Of a stretch of 64,000 nucleotides of DNA, positions 34,308-44,390 are shown piece after piece. A program made the position numbers and the translations under genes. The stretch is from Bacteroidota bacterium (GTDB lineage Bacteria > Bacteroidota > Bacteroidia > Bacteroidales > FEN-979): contig JAPLDL010000001.1 in NCBI GenBank assembly GCA_026391735.1, positions 31,984 to 95,983 on the forward strand, given 5' to 3'. Under the pieces are notes generated by a model. It was not told where the DNA came from, made no database searches, and saw only the letters and a program-made list of their open reading frames with translations. Positions within the stretch are counted from its first letter, which is position 1, and the number at the start of each line of letters is the position of its first letter.

Positions 34308-37300
34308 TTCTCCACAACTACCCAGCGGCCGGGTACACGGGCGTTGATGACGTCATAGTACATGGCTTCGCATTGAACGGGCGGCTGGTAGAAACGCCCA
34401 CAGTAGGTCGCCATCAACAGGACCTTAAACGTTTTGGTTTCACCGGCATCCAGGTCGAAATAGGTAAGAACCCTGTCATCACGAACATCCTGGTAAGTGT
34501 ACACAGATGCCTTGGTTATTGCTGAGGCCATCTCGCTCATCCGGGCATTCATGATCTCCCAGCCCGATGGGAAGACCTGGGCCAGGGCGAGATTCTGGTA
34601 TGGCCCCAGCAGCCCGGGATTACTCACTTTCACAACGGCAATGAAATTCGTTCCCTGTTCCAGGCTGCCTGGATTGATCTTTTCTCCTTTCAGCCCGGTA
34701 TAGGTTACATTCAGTTTAAGGTTATTGTCGGCGGATGAGGAATCCCCGAAAGCCGGAATTCCCCTGATAAGAAGCCTTGCATAGAGCAGATTCTTCCCGT
34801 TATTGAATACTTTGAGCTCCTGTTTGTGCCCGGGCTTGGGGTCAACGGAGCTGACCGACAAGGATTTTGTTGTATTCACCTGGGTTTTTTCACCCGCATC
34901 AAGGCTGAATGCAGCATTAATCCCGCCTCCTGCATTGGCCCCGTAAAAATTGCTCAATGCAATCAGGCAATAGGCGGAAGTTTGGGTGCTCAGCCATCCT
35001 GCTTTGCAAAGTTCCACAGCTATATCACGGGCCAGAGGAGCCCCCTTGGTTTTCATGTTCAGCATCGTCAGAGTTTCAAGGATCATCGCCTTGTCGCGAA
35101 GTTCGGTTCCATAGGTTCCCCACATTTCGACATACGTTTCAATACCGGTTCCAATCCCGTTGATAAGTTGTTGCGCGGTTTCTGGTTTGCCTGCAAGCAG
35201 GTATGCTCCCGCCAACCTCCACCTGGCAGCCAGGGAAAGGTCTTTTTTCTCCAGTAGCTTATTCATGGCACCCAATTCGGGAGCCCTGGCCAGTGCAAGG
35301 GTATAAAGGCGGTAGGCCTGAACGAGGTCGCTGTTCGACCAGCTGGCATTAGCAGTCCATGAGATGGTTTTCTCACGTTGGTATACTTTCCAGGCGGCAA
35401 GGAAATTCGGAGGCAGCACGAAACCCTTCTTCTCGGCTTCCAGCATAAAATGTCCGGCATAGCAGGTACTCCAGTCATCTGCATAAGCCGATCCCGGCCA
35501 GTAAGCCAGTCCGCCGTTTGCCAGCTGGAACGATCTGATCATCTGGATGCCGGCTTTTATATTCTGCTCTGTACCTGCTTTGGTCTCGCTATTGAGTTCG
35601 ACAAGGTCTTTCAGGTAAAGCTGGGGAAATACCGAGGATGTAATCTGTTCAATGCATCCATAAGGATAATGGATCAGGTACGACAGCCATTTTTCAAGGT
35701 TCAGGGGAGGCATGGCAGATAGTTCGAGTGAACCCGAATTGGTCCCTGCAATACCCCGTGGGGTGAACCCGGTGTTCCAGCTTCCCCCGGCAGGAATAGC
35801 CTTCTCATACAGATCCGTCACGGGCAGGTTGGGATTCCTGATATCCATCTCAATGGTGTTTTCGGCCCGTTCATTCCCGCTTACCGCAATGATCTTTACT
35901 TTAGCGATGCCTGTCATCTGACCCACTTTAAGGTCGAAATTCACAAGCTGGTCACCGATGTCGGTAAAGCTTAGTTCCCGGTTATTTCCGCTGTTCACCT
36001 GGAAAAGATTATTTACTTCAATGCTCACTTTGACGTTCTTCACCGATTTTTCCATGGCAAATACACTAACCGGGAGTTTTACCGTTTCGCCGGGGCCAAG
36101 CACCCTGGGGAGGGTGCCCTGCACCATCAGTGCTTTTTTCACCGGCGCTGTCAGTTCTTCTGAACCATAAGCTCCCTTATAGCCCGCAACGGCCATTATC
36201 CTTACCGATCCGATGTATTCAGGCATAGTGAAAGTCGTCGTTCGGGATTCTCCTTTTTTGAGTTCATATGGCCCGAAGAATTTTACCATTGCCTTGAACC
36301 GGTTAGCCTTGAGTCCACTCCTGCGCAGCAGATCCTGGTCCCCTCCAATGCTTAGTATTCTCTGCAGGTCGCCACTGAAGGCTCCCATCACCTGGTCAAA
36401 AAGATCCCAGGTTTTAATCCCCATGGCTTCCCTTGCATAAAATACGCTCCAGGCGTCGGGTGTTTTAAACCGGGTGAGGTCAAGCAATCCTTCATCAACC
36501 ACTGCCAGTGTATAGGTCATTGGATGGCCTTTGGCCTCTTTTACAGTAATTGAAGCCTGCTGCATCGGAACCAGCTTGCCTTTCAGGCTGATGACAGGCT
36601 TCAGATGCGTTTCGGGGTTCTCCACAAACACGGGAACCACTCCGTAAAGCCTGATGGGCAGGTCATTTTTACTTTGGGCATGAGGCTGGATCAGGGTCAC
36701 GAACGCATAGCAATTCGGCGCCATGTCTTCGGTGACTTTAAAGCTTATGTCGGTACTGCCTTTGCTGGTAGGCGTCCAGAATGATGTCATTATACGGGAC
36801 CCATTTTCAACCGTAAGCAGGGCCCTCCCGTCGGGAGAGGTGGGGAGGCTGATCTTGACGGTCTCACCCACGGTATATTTCGATTTATCAGTTGTGAGGG
36901 TAAGCATGGAGGCGGCTTGCTTTTCACCTCCGGGCATTCTGAAATACCCTGGCCAGTCAACATACACAACTTTCCCGGATGCATGACCCGAAGCCCTGTC
37001 AGTCACTTTGATAAGATACCTTCCCCATTCCTCAGTGCCTGCTGAGAACTGGTAAGTCCCTTTGCCGTTTACCGTCCTTACGGTAAGTGAATCCACAGGT
37101 TTAAAGTGGGAGGTGGAAACAAAATCGGCTGAATTTTTTTCTGAATCGTCCCACCACCAGCGCCATTCCAGTTTGAAGATTTCGACTTTCAGCCTGTTTG
37201 TAGGAACCAGGTTACCGTCGGGGTCAACATTCACGAGGTCGATATCGTATGATTTGCCCGTATACAAAACCCTTTCCCTGGCCGAAGGAATCGGGACCTT

Positions 37301-39874
37301 CAGACCTGCATAGGAAACATAAGGATAATATGGAATGCTGAAACGGTCAATGGAGAAATCCCCTCCATCTTCAAATACCTTGGTTTCAAAACTTGCATTA
37401 AGCACCCCGGGAGCGACGTTCGTAACATGGATCACCGGAGTGATAGTAGCCTTCCCTTCATCGCTCAGCTTGCCCTCAAAAACGCTGATATTCTCGGCTG
37501 CAAAGCCTGCTGTTGGATTATCGAAAGTATAGGCAGGGAATTGTTTGAAGGCGGTGACCGCTTTTGTGAGGGTGAGGCTGACCTCGGCTTTTAACCCGCG
37601 GGCCATCGCTCCCGTGAGCCAGTTCGCTTCAAGCTGAACCGGCGGTATTTTGTTCTTTTGCAGATAAGCTTTATTGAAATCCATACGGATCTTCAGCCGG
37701 TTGGGTTTTACCGTTTCGATCTTCAGGGTTTTCTGGAACTCCACTCCCCCAGCTTTCACTTTGGCCAGCCAGTTGCCCGTGGGGGCCGAGGCTTGTGTCA
37801 TGGTCCTGAAGGCATAGAACCCGTTTACCGATGAAGTGAGCACAGTGCGTGAAACCATTTGTCCGCTTGGATTGAACAATGACAAATTCACTGGGTGGTT
37901 TGCTGGAAATTTCCCGCTTTTGTCTTCCATTATGAAAGTCAGGTAGATCGAATCGCCCGGCCTCCATACCCCACGCTCACCATAGATGAATCCCTTGATA
38001 CCTTTCTGTACAGGTTCGCCGCTCACATCAAACATTGAAAGCGAAAGCGAATTACCTTCCGAAAGCTTTAAATAGGCCTTTTCCTTATCTTTTTGAGCTA
38101 TCGCAATAAAGGGTTTGGAATTCAGACGGGCGACAGCCATGCCATCCCCGTTTGTAGAGGCTGTTCCCATAACCTGCTGCTGGTAATTGTAGAAATCAAC
38201 TTTTACGCCGGATAAAGGTTTTGAAGAGACCAGATCTGTCACGAAAACGGTAAATTCATTTTCGGCCCCGCCCTTGGCGATCATGCCCAGGTCTGAAGCA
38301 AAGACATTGCGGTTGGCGGCTTTGTTGAAGTAGTATGAAACCTTGCAGGGGTCGTCCCGTTCGTTCCACTGGTAATTATTCCATCCGCCATTATCATTTT
38401 CATCATCATCATAACTATTGTAATAATTCCAGTCTTCCCGGTTGTTTTCCCTGTCGGGGTTTTGAATGACCACCATATCCTGCTTCTCCATAGCTTCACC
38501 TGAATTGCATGGATAAGTGGAAAACTTCTTTGTAAAACTGAGGTTGACCGAATAAATAGCCCCCGGTTCGGTCTTGATTAATGCTGAAAGGTCAATACAG
38601 AAACGGTTCCAGCGGCCATAGTCTGCAGCCCCGTTCAGAGGGATTGTCTTTTTAATGATCACCCTGCCCACTCTCGAAAGGTCATTGTTGTTTCCCATTT
38701 CATTGATCTGGAGGAACTGGAGAATATTATTTTCATATATGCGGATGACTTTTACGTCGACAGCTTTGAGGTTGACCGCTTCAAAAGGAAGCAGCATGCT
38801 GTTTGACGAAGGCATGATGACGCCGCTGCCTGTGAACCTTACGTCGGGTTTATTCCCTTCGGGCGACAGTTTTTGTATTATACGCTGTCCAAGTTCCTTG
38901 CCCTGGCAGTTTCTCAGGCAGGGTTCAATAGTCAGCCTCGGATTCCCCTCCATGTTTGCCGGGGGGTACACCAGAAGTTCATTATCCTGGAGCGATACTC
39001 TGAGGTTAGTGAGTTTGCCAATGCGGATTAGTCCGTCAAGGTTCTGATCATGTTTGAGGAGATCGGTGAATCTCAGGATGAAATAGGGTTCGCCTGCTGC
39101 AATATTCCTCAGTTCAATCCACCTGAAATCCCCCAGGGCGGGAATCTCTTCGCTGAACTGCTTGTCGGAAGTAGAACTTATGGATGAGCCCTTCCAGTTG
39201 AGTTTGACACTCGAAGCCCTTTCACCCCGTATGATGGATCCTACCTGGAATGTATGCTTATTGTTTTTTGAATCATGCTGCCATGTGACCGGGAGGCTGT
39301 TCCCCTCCTGGCTTGCGTTGAGCATGAGCTCCACCTGTTTGTCATCGGCGACATCGGCAGTATAAACCGTTCCAAGAAGTACTTCTTTCGTAAGATCCGA
39401 TTCCGAAACCGCTTTATGGTTATCAATACTCACATCAAAATCCTGGCGGATGGTCCTGAACTGGAACGTCATGGTTTTCATGGAATCGGGAACAGTGATC
39501 AGTTTGGAGAGGAAGAACTCAACTGTGAACACTTTATCCTGAGGCAAGGGTTCATCGGGCCTGAATTCTATGGTGCGGCTGTCGGTCCAGTATGTTGTCC
39601 CTTTGACAGAAGGTCTGATCTGCAGGAGATCGTCTTTAAGCGGGATGTTCATGGAAGAAGAATCCACATAGTCGTCGTTAAGCCTGATCTTAATTGTTGA
39701 ATGCGACGGGACCAGTCCGGATGTAAATGCCTGAACATACTGCCGGAAGGCCGGATTGACATGCATCAGCGGCCCTTTTGAAGACCGGCCGAGGGTTTGG
39801 AAAAGGATCAGCGAAACCAGGATAAGCAGGGCGGGTATCCCTAAAAAGAGCAGGAGTTTTTTTCGCGGTGACAT
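34304..39874 (-). CDS. yfhM: Bacterial alpha-2-macroglobulin with thioester motif
   Basis: An 1856-residue envelope protein with an N-terminal TM anchor (about 6-27) and a chain of macroglobulin (MG) beta-sandwich domains, including MG-reprolysin-like segments (GIKGFIYGERGVWRPGDSIYL, the MG3 mark), a bait region, and the thioester domain with YGCIEQ (C1407). The Cys-Glu-Gln triad is intact, so this member can form the reactive thioester. Bacterial alpha-2-macroglobulins trap proteases in the periplasm. It ends four bases into pbpC. It could be called E. coli YfhM-like, but here it has a membrane helix rather than a lipobox. Confidence 0.95.
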   Translation of the reverse strand: MSPRKKLLLFLGIPALLILVSLILFQTLGRSSKGPLMHVNPAFRQYVQAFTSGLVPSHSTIKIRLNDDYVDSSSMNIPLKDDLLQIRPSVKGTTYWTDSRTIEFRPDEPLPQDKVFTVEFFLSKLITVPDSMKTMTFQFRTIRQDFDVSIDNHKAVSESDLTKEVLLGTVYTADVADDKQVELMLNASQEGNSLPVTWQHDSKNNKHTFQVGSIIRGERASSVKLNWKGSSISSTSDKQFSEEIPALGDFRWIELRNIAAGEPYFILRFTDLLKHDQNLDGLIRIGKLTNLRVSLQDNELLVYPPANMEGNPRLTIEPCLRNCQGKELGQRIIQKLSPEGNKPDVRFTGSGVIMPSSNSMLLPFEAVNLKAVDVKVIRIYENNILQFLQINEMGNNNDLSRVGRVIIKKTIPLNGAADYGRWNRFCIDLSALIKTEPGAIYSVNLSFTKKFSTYPCNSGEAMEKQDMVVIQNPDRENNREDWNYYNSYDDDENDNGGWNNYQWNERDDPCKVSYYFNKAANRNVFASDLGMIAKGGAENEFTVFVTDLVSSKPLSGVKVDFYNYQQQVMGTASTNGDGMAVARLNSKPFIAIAQKDKEKAYLKLSEGNSLSLSMFDVSGEPVQKGIKGFIYGERGVWRPGDSIYLTFIMEDKSGKFPANHPVNLSLFNPSGQMVSRTVLTSSVNGFYAFRTMTQASAPTGNWLAKVKAGGVEFQKTLKIETVKPNRLKIRMDFNKAYLQKNKIPPVQLEANWLTGAMARGLKAEVSLTLTKAVTAFKQFPAYTFDNPTAGFAAENISVFEGKLSDEGKATITPVIHVTNVAPGVLNASFETKVFEDGGDFSIDRFSIPYYPYVSYAGLKVPIPSARERVLYTGKSYDIDLVNVDPDGNLVPTNRLKVEIFKLEWRWWWDDSEKNSADFVSTSHFKPVDSLTVRTVNGKGTYQFSAGTEEWGRYLIKVTDRASGHASGKVVYVDWPGYFRMPGGEKQAASMLTLTTDKSKYTVGETVKISLPTSPDGRALLTVENGSRIMTSFWTPTSKGSTDISFKVTEDMAPNCYAFVTLIQPHAQSKNDLPIRLYGVVPVFVENPETHLKPVISLKGKLVPMQQASITVKEAKGHPMTYTLAVVDEGLLDLTRFKTPDAWSVFYAREAMGIKTWDLFDQVMGAFSGDLQRILSIGGDQDLLRRSGLKANRFKAMVKFFGPYELKKGESRTTTFTMPEYIGSVRIMAVAGYKGAYGSEELTAPVKKALMVQGTLPRVLGPGETVKLPVSVFAMEKSVKNVKVSIEVNNLFQVNSGNNRELSFTDIGDQLVNFDLKVGQMTGIAKVKIIAVSGNERAENTIEMDIRNPNLPVTDLYEKAIPAGGSWNTGFTPRGIAGTNSGSLELSAMPPLNLEKWLSYLIHYPYGCIEQITSSVFPQLYLKDLVELNSETKAGTEQNIKAGIQMIRSFQLANGGLAYWPGSAYADDWSTCYAGHFMLEAEKKGFVLPPNFLAAWKVYQREKTISWTANASWSNSDLVQAYRLYTLALARAPELGAMNKLLEKKDLSLAARWRLAGAYLLAGKPETAQQLINGIGTGIETYVEMWGTYGTELRDKAMILETLTMLNMKTKGAPLARDIAVELCKAGWLSTQTSAYCLIALSNFYGANAGGGINAAFSLDAGEKTQVNTTKSLSVSSVDPKPGHKQELKVFNNGKNLLYARLLIRGIPAFGDSSSADNNLKLNVTYTGLKGEKINPGSLEQGTNFIAVVKVSNPGLLGPYQNLALAQVFPSGWEIMNARMSEMASAITKASVYTYQDVRDDRVLTYFDLDAGETKTFKVLLMATYCGRFYQPPVQCEAMYYDVINARVPGRWVVVEK

Positions 39875-39907
39875 AGGGTGGGATTTTAAGGAACGGAGGA
39901 ATAATTA

Positions 39908-39940
39908 TTGTTTAGTAAAGATATTAAATTATTAATTTTG
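39908..39940 (+). promoter_or_regulatory. Bacteroidota promoter for the S41 gene
   Basis: TTG (39908-39910), 22 bases, then TAATTTTG (39933-39940), 20 bases ahead of the ATG at 39960. Confidence 0.6.
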
Positions 39941-39959
39941 GGACAGAACTAATTTCCAG

Positions 39960-41480
39960 ATGAAAAAATCAATTTTTTTCGCTCTCAGCCTGTTGCTTGG
40001 CTGCAGTTATTCCTTTTCACAGAAGTCGTCCTGCATGACCGATTTCGACTTTGTGGTAAGCAAGGTAAAAAGTAATTATCCCGGGTATAATGATAAGGTT
40101 AAAGGGGATAAGGTGCAGGAGCTTACCCGCCTTGAGCAGGATCTGAGAAGGCGGATTGAGCTTCACCCCGACTCCTGCGGGGTATACTTAGATGAATACT
40201 GTCAATTCTTCAGGGACCATCATTTAAAAGTGAGGAGGAAACCGGGTCCCGACAGGGAATGGGTGCAGAGTGATACTTCATCTTACGGGAAGAATATTGC
40301 TGTTGACATCAACGAGCTTTTTTCACGTACCTCAGGTTCAACAACAATTGAAGGGTTATGGGTTTCCGGTTGGGGAGAAATGGCGGTGGTGAAAGATCCG
40401 GGCACAGATAATTACCTGGGTGTTTCGGTGAGTACGGTACGATGGAAACCCGGGCAGGTAATGTTTGAGTTTTGCCCTAATGAGCAGGCTGGAATAAACA
40501 AAGAAAGTCATCCGCCGTCAAATGATACTGTTTTTAATGTACGGGTGCATACAACCTGGAAGGGAGCCAGGGTTGGGAAGACTGTTGCAAGCCTGCATGT
40601 GAACCGGCGAATCCTTGAGATTCATGACGATAAATTTCTCGTCCGTAAAACTTCGACCCCGCGCAACGACCAGGCATTTATGAGGTCATACGTACCCCTT
40701 TATCCGAACGGGGGCAATGTTTATTTCACCTATGGAATACTCAGCGACAGCACTTTCTTTATCAGACCCAACAGTTTTGACGGGTTTAAGGACAGGATTG
40801 AAAAAACCATCACTGACCACTGGAAGGATATCATGAGCAGGCCCAACCTGGTGATTGACCTCAGGGCCAACGGGGGAGGGCAGGATGATGAATGGCAGAT
40901 GCTGTTCAGACTGATCTATACAAGTCCGTTTTTAAGCAAGGGAGTGGAATGGTATGCCTGTGAGGATAACATTAACATGTATGAAGAGGATCTGAAAAAG
41001 GGAACCTTGAGAAACGGGGATGAAGGTATCAGGTGGACTAAAACATTACTCGCCGAGATGAAGAAGAATCCCGGGGGATTTGTGATCCACCCCATGATGG
41101 GCAAGGACGATACCGTGAAAGAAGATACTGTTTACAAATATCCCAGGAGGGTAGGTATTATCATCAATGAAGGCAACGGATCCTCAGCCGAGCAGTTCCT
41201 CCTGGCTGCGAAAACAAGCAGCAAAGTCACTTTGTTTGGTGATACTCATACAGCAGGTGTGCTTGACTATTCAAATTCGGTGCCTGTTGACCTGCCTTCG
41301 GGAAAGTATTATATGAGGTATCCCATGACCCGTTCACGCAGGCTTCCCGATCATCCAATTGACAACATTGGTATCGCGCCCGATGTGTTCATTCCTTATC
41401 CCCCCAATTACCAGTTGTTTGATAAGACTGATATCTGGATTGAGTATGTTAAAGACTGGCTTGAGGCGGGGGGGAAATAA
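39960..41480 (+). CDS. Secreted S41-family peptidase
   Basis: A 506-residue exported protein with a signal peptide ending YSFSQ. The C-terminal half is an S41 protease core: PNLVIDLRANGGG, a stretch of about 90 residues, then IINEGNGSSAEQFLLAAK with the nucleophile Ser, followed by GDTHTAGVLDYS and a final IGIAPDVFIPYP. There is no PDZ domain obvious. The N-terminal part (residues 20-250) has no family that I recognise. It is distinct from the CtpA gene at 61759 and the tricorn-like gene at 14494, so the window has three S41 enzymes. It has its own promoter and is convergent with the potassium channel gene. Confidence 0.9.
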   Translation: MKKSIFFALSLLLGCSYSFSQKSSCMTDFDFVVSKVKSNYPGYNDKVKGDKVQELTRLEQDLRRRIELHPDSCGVYLDEYCQFFRDHHLKVRRKPGPDREWVQSDTSSYGKNIAVDINELFSRTSGSTTIEGLWVSGWGEMAVVKDPGTDNYLGVSVSTVRWKPGQVMFEFCPNEQAGINKESHPPSNDTVFNVRVHTTWKGARVGKTVASLHVNRRILEIHDDKFLVRKTSTPRNDQAFMRSYVPLYPNGGNVYFTYGILSDSTFFIRPNSFDGFKDRIEKTITDHWKDIMSRPNLVIDLRANGGGQDDEWQMLFRLIYTSPFLSKGVEWYACEDNINMYEEDLKKGTLRNGDEGIRWTKTLLAEMKKNPGGFVIHPMMGKDDTVKEDTVYKYPRRVGIIINEGNGSSAEQFLLAAKTSSKVTLFGDTHTAGVLDYSNSVPVDLPSGKYYMRYPMTRSRRLPDHPIDNIGIAPDVFIPYPPNYQLFDKTDIWIEYVKDWLEAGGK

Positions 41481-41500
41481 AACAATACCCGGAATTTGCA

Positions 41501-42181
41501 TCATTCCTCGTTCCTGTCCTCATGCCTCGATGCGGCATATTTACCCACCAGAGTGGCTACGATGATGGCAATATACATCTGGCCGGTGATGGAAATAAAA
41601 ATAGTGAGAGAACGGGTATATGGCTCTTTTGGGAGCATATCGCCAAAACCGGTTGTGGTGAGGGTAACAAAGGTAAAATACATGAAAGCATCGAGATGTC
41701 CCACGCTGGAATTGTCATCACTGGCAGGGAAACTGAAAGCCAGGGGGTCATAATGATTAATTAGACTGATCACCATGGCGAATATCAGCCCGATAAGGAG
41801 GTAAATGATGATTGACTCAAGTATGATCCGGATCTTGATGGTTTTTGAATCAATTAAATGTCTAACCATTCCTACGATCACAAAACCGAAGAAAATGATA
41901 TTCAGGGAGTAGGAAAAAGCAAACAAAACAGGCATTTTCAATGAAGCTGAAATCCAGAGCAGGACCACTGCACTGATGGCAACGGGAAGAAAAGCCGGGT
42001 GTTTCCTGTCGGAAGTAATAAAACCCAACAGAAAGATAAGGGTGAACGAAAGATCATAGAACCATTTCTGGATGGGTTCCTGAAAAACAGGGATGAAAAA
42101 TATTGTGAATATCACAGTACTCAGGAAGACAACATTCCATTTTATCCCTTCACGGAAAAATTTTATTATTGAGAATCTCAT
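41501..42181 (-). CDS. Potassium channel protein (ion-channel 2 pore)
   Basis: A 226-residue membrane protein. I place the start at the ATG at 42181; the frame runs another 258 bases upstream, but that part crosses the promoter of the divergent gene and lacks a clear role. About six hydrophobic segments are seen. The pore loop reads FVTLTTTGFGDMLP, so the selectivity filter is TTTGFGD, a good K+ channel filter with Phe for Tyr. After the last helix a short tail (VGKYAASRHEDRNEE) shows no RCK/TrkA domain. Divergent from the TonB-like gene. Confidence 0.88.
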   Translation of the reverse strand: MRFSIIKFFREGIKWNVVFLSTVIFTIFFIPVFQEPIQKWFYDLSFTLIFLLGFITSDRKHPAFLPVAISAVVLLWISASLKMPVLFAFSYSLNIIFFGFVIVGMVRHLIDSKTIKIRIILESIIIYLLIGLIFAMVISLINHYDPLAFSFPASDDNSSVGHLDAFMYFTFVTLTTTGFGDMLPKEPYTRSLTIFISITGQMYIAIIVATLVGKYAASRHEDRNEE

Positions 42182-42245
42182 GTCATCGTGTATTACACTT
42201 TCCAAAGTTGGGGATATCCTGAGAATTAAACAAATCTTTAAAAAC

Positions 42246-42276
42246 TTTGAAAACTGAAAATCTACTTCTATGTTTG
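42246..42276 (+). promoter_or_regulatory. Bacteroidota promoter, full consensus
   Basis: TTTG (42246-42249), 19 bases, then TATGTTTG (42269-42276): an exact match to the TTTG/TAnnTTTG pattern, 23 bases ahead of the ATG at 42300. Confidence 0.75.
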
Positions 42277-42299
42277 CATATTGAATTAAGAGGATTAAA

Positions 42300-42869
42300 A
42301 TGATCCCTTGCAAAACCAGTTTTTTTACCCCGGCAAAAGGAAATCCTTTCGGTGCTGTAAACTTGATCATTGCCCTGATGATCTTTTTTGCAGGAAATAT
42401 TTTCTCCATGAAATGTGTTGCACAATACAACCAGTACAACCAGTACGAAAGCCAGGCAGGGACTCCGGCGCTGGCTCCGCCCCGCCATCATAACCCTCCC
42501 AAGGACGAGGAAGTCAAGGATAATGACAAGACCTTTAAGAAAATAGACAAGCAGCCCGAGTTCCCGGGAGGAACCGAAACCCTGTTCAGGTTCCTGAGGC
42601 AAAATATAAAATATCCACCAAAGGCTGTAAGCATGAAACTGGAAGGGAAGGTATTCGTGGGATTTACTGTTAAAGCCGATGGTTCGGTCGACAATGTGGA
42701 AGCTATGAGAGGTATCGGCGGAGGCTGTGACGAAGAAGCTGTACGGGTGGTAAAACTCATGCCAAAATGGAAGCCCGGTGAAGTGAAGGGAAAATCTATT
42801 GATGTGAGCATGGTACTTCCAGTCAAATTTCCACCGGATACTCTGAGTTTAAAAAAACAGCTGCAATAG
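42300..42869 (+). CDS. TonB C-terminal-domain protein
   Basis: A 189-residue protein with an N-terminal hydrophobic stretch (IIALMIFFAGNIFSM), a Tyr/Asn/Gln-rich linker, and a TonB C-terminal domain: PEFPGGTETLFRFLRQNIKYPPKA, GKVFVGFTVKADGSVDN, and MPKWKPGEVKGKSIDV. In Bacteroidota such domains occur in TonB-like energy transducers and in proteins that interact with peptidoglycan-associated systems. The hydrophobic stretch is probably a signal or anchor rather than an ExbBD-interacting helix, so the transducer role is uncertain. It starts at a consensus promoter and lies nine bases from the AraC gene. Confidence 0.8.
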   Translation: MIPCKTSFFTPAKGNPFGAVNLIIALMIFFAGNIFSMKCVAQYNQYNQYESQAGTPALAPPRHHNPPKDEEVKDNDKTFKKIDKQPEFPGGTETLFRFLRQNIKYPPKAVSMKLEGKVFVGFTVKADGSVDNVEAMRGIGGGCDEEAVRVVKLMPKWKPGEVKGKSIDVSMVLPVKFPPDTLSLKKQLQ

Positions 42870-42878
42870 AAGGAATTT

Positions 42879-43754
42879 ATGCAGGAGAAAATATATAGCC
42901 TTGAATTGCTTGACGATGGCATGCCTGCTTCTTTTGTGATCAGGACCATGGAGGAAATTGCAGACCGCCAGCAGGGTATTGCCGATGACCCACACCGGCA
43001 TAATTACTACTCGGTGATCTGGCCCTTCAGCGGCTCGGGAAGGCATGTGATCGATTTCAGGGAATACCCTATCCTTCCCCATCATATCTTCTTTGTAAGT
43101 CCGAGCCAGGTCCACCAGATCATATCCAGTCCTGATATTACGGGACTGGTCATACTATTCACCCCTGAGTTCCTGATGAAAAACAGCATACGTGAAAATT
43201 TCATTTCGAATCTCCGACTATTCCGCGACAGCAGCGAGACCCCCGCATTGCCTTTTTCCAACCCCAGGCTGCAAACCCTTCTTTTATTCGCCGACCGTAT
43301 TAAAGAAGCCTATGCATCGGAACAGGAAATGAAATATGAAACCATCGGAGCTTACCTGAAACTCTTCCTCATCGAATGCAACGCCCATTGCAGCCTGTTC
43401 CCCGATACCAATACCCAACACATCGAAGTGGGCAAGTCTATGGTACAACGGTTTAAGAACCTGGTGGAGACTCATTTTCATCAATGGCACCAGGTGAAGG
43501 AGTATGCCGGAGCTCTTCATGTGAGCCCGAATTACCTTAATGAAGTGATCAAATCGAATATCGGCGTTTCAGCCAAGGATTTTATCCGCAACCGGCTGCT
43601 GCTGGAAGCAAAGCGTACCACAATATTCACTGGTAAGTCAGGCAAGGAGATTGCTTTCGAACTGGGGTTTGACGACCCTTCACATTTCAGCAAATTCTTT
43701 AAATCGGGGACCGGACAGTCACTCCTGGAATTTAAACACAGCCATTCGGGTTAA
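42879..43754 (+). CDS. AraC-family transcription regulator
   Basis: A 291-residue cytosolic regulator. An N-terminal cupin-like ligand domain (HRHNYYSVIWPFSGSGRHVIDF, IFFVSPSQVHQI) leads to a C-terminal AraC double helix-turn-helix (VKEYAGALHVSPNYLNEVIKS, ISAKDFIRNRLLLEAKR, GKEIAFELGFDDPSHFSKFFKSGTGQSLLEF). It sits nine bases after the TonB-like gene and 84 bases before the YceI gene, whose promoter candidate lies in that gap. A likely target is the YceI-pirin pair; effector unknown. Confidence 0.93.
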   Translation: MQEKIYSLELLDDGMPASFVIRTMEEIADRQQGIADDPHRHNYYSVIWPFSGSGRHVIDFREYPILPHHIFFVSPSQVHQIISSPDITGLVILFTPEFLMKNSIRENFISNLRLFRDSSETPALPFSNPRLQTLLLFADRIKEAYASEQEMKYETIGAYLKLFLIECNAHCSLFPDTNTQHIEVGKSMVQRFKNLVETHFHQWHQVKEYAGALHVSPNYLNEVIKSNIGVSAKDFIRNRLLLEAKRTTIFTGKSGKEIAFELGFDDPSHFSKFFKSGTGQSLLEFKHSHSG

Positions 43755-43789
43755 CCGTGATTTTTCCTATTTAAACCATGATTTGTCCA

Positions 43790-43820
43790 TTTCCGGTGAA
43801 CGAAAGCCGGGGTAATTTTG
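43790..43820 (+). promoter_or_regulatory. Promoter candidate before the YceI gene
   Basis: TTTC (43790-43793), 19 bases, then TAATTTTG (43813-43820), 18 bases ahead of the ATG at 43838. The -33 has one mismatch (C for G), as might suit an activated promoter next to an AraC gene. Confidence 0.5.
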
Positions 43821-43837
43821 CAGAAAAGATAAACATC

Positions 43838-44377
43838 ATGGAAACAACAAAAACAAAATGGGTGATAGACCCTTATCATACAGAGATACTTTTTAAAGTA
43901 AAACACCTTGTCATCTCAACAGTGACCGGCAAATTCGAAAAATTCGACGGTGCCGTTTTTACAAACGGAGATGACTGGAGCAATGCCGAAGTGGAATTCT
44001 CGGCCGATATCGACAGCATCAATACCGGGGTAGGCGACCGCGACGGCCATTTGAAATCAGCTGATTTCTTCGACGCTGCCAATCATCCGAAGCTTATTTA
44101 CAAATCGACTTCGTTCAAAAAGACAGGCGGCGATGAATTCGTGATGAATGGAGATATGACCATACGCGGAACCACCCGTCAGCTTGAGATGAAAGTCTCT
44201 TTTGGCGGCATCATGGTCGATCCTTACGGAAATACAAAAGCAGGGTTTGAATTAAGCGGGAAAATCAACCGTAAGGAATTCGGACTGCATTGGAATGCCA
44301 TCACCGAAGCCGGCGGCATGGTCGTGGCCGACGAAGTGAAGCTTGCGCTTAACGTGGAACTTTTAAAAGTTCAGTAA
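43838..44377 (+). CDS. YceI-family lipid-binding protein
   Basis: A 179-residue YceI-domain protein (lipocalin-like barrel that binds polyprenyl lipids). The ATG at 43838 is chosen because it follows the promoter and begins the domain: WVIDPYHTEILFKVKHLVISTVTGKF, DIDSINTGVGDRDGHLKSADFF, and GNMTIRGTTR-like GDMTIRGTTRQLEM. No signal peptide is present, so the protein is probably cytosolic, unlike the periplasmic E. coli homologue. It is followed 13 bases later by a pirin gene. Confidence 0.9.
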   Translation: METTKTKWVIDPYHTEILFKVKHLVISTVTGKFEKFDGAVFTNGDDWSNAEVEFSADIDSINTGVGDRDGHLKSADFFDAANHPKLIYKSTSFKKTGGDEFVMNGDMTIRGTTRQLEMKVSFGGIMVDPYGNTKAGFELSGKINRKEFGLHWNAITEAGGMVVADEVKLALNVELLKVQ

Positions 44378-44390
44378 ACAGGGATTTTTT

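Noticed and set aside
42182..42439. Longer N terminus for the potassium channel
   Set aside because: It would cover the divergent promoter and start of the TonB-like gene; ATG 42181 begins a normal channel.
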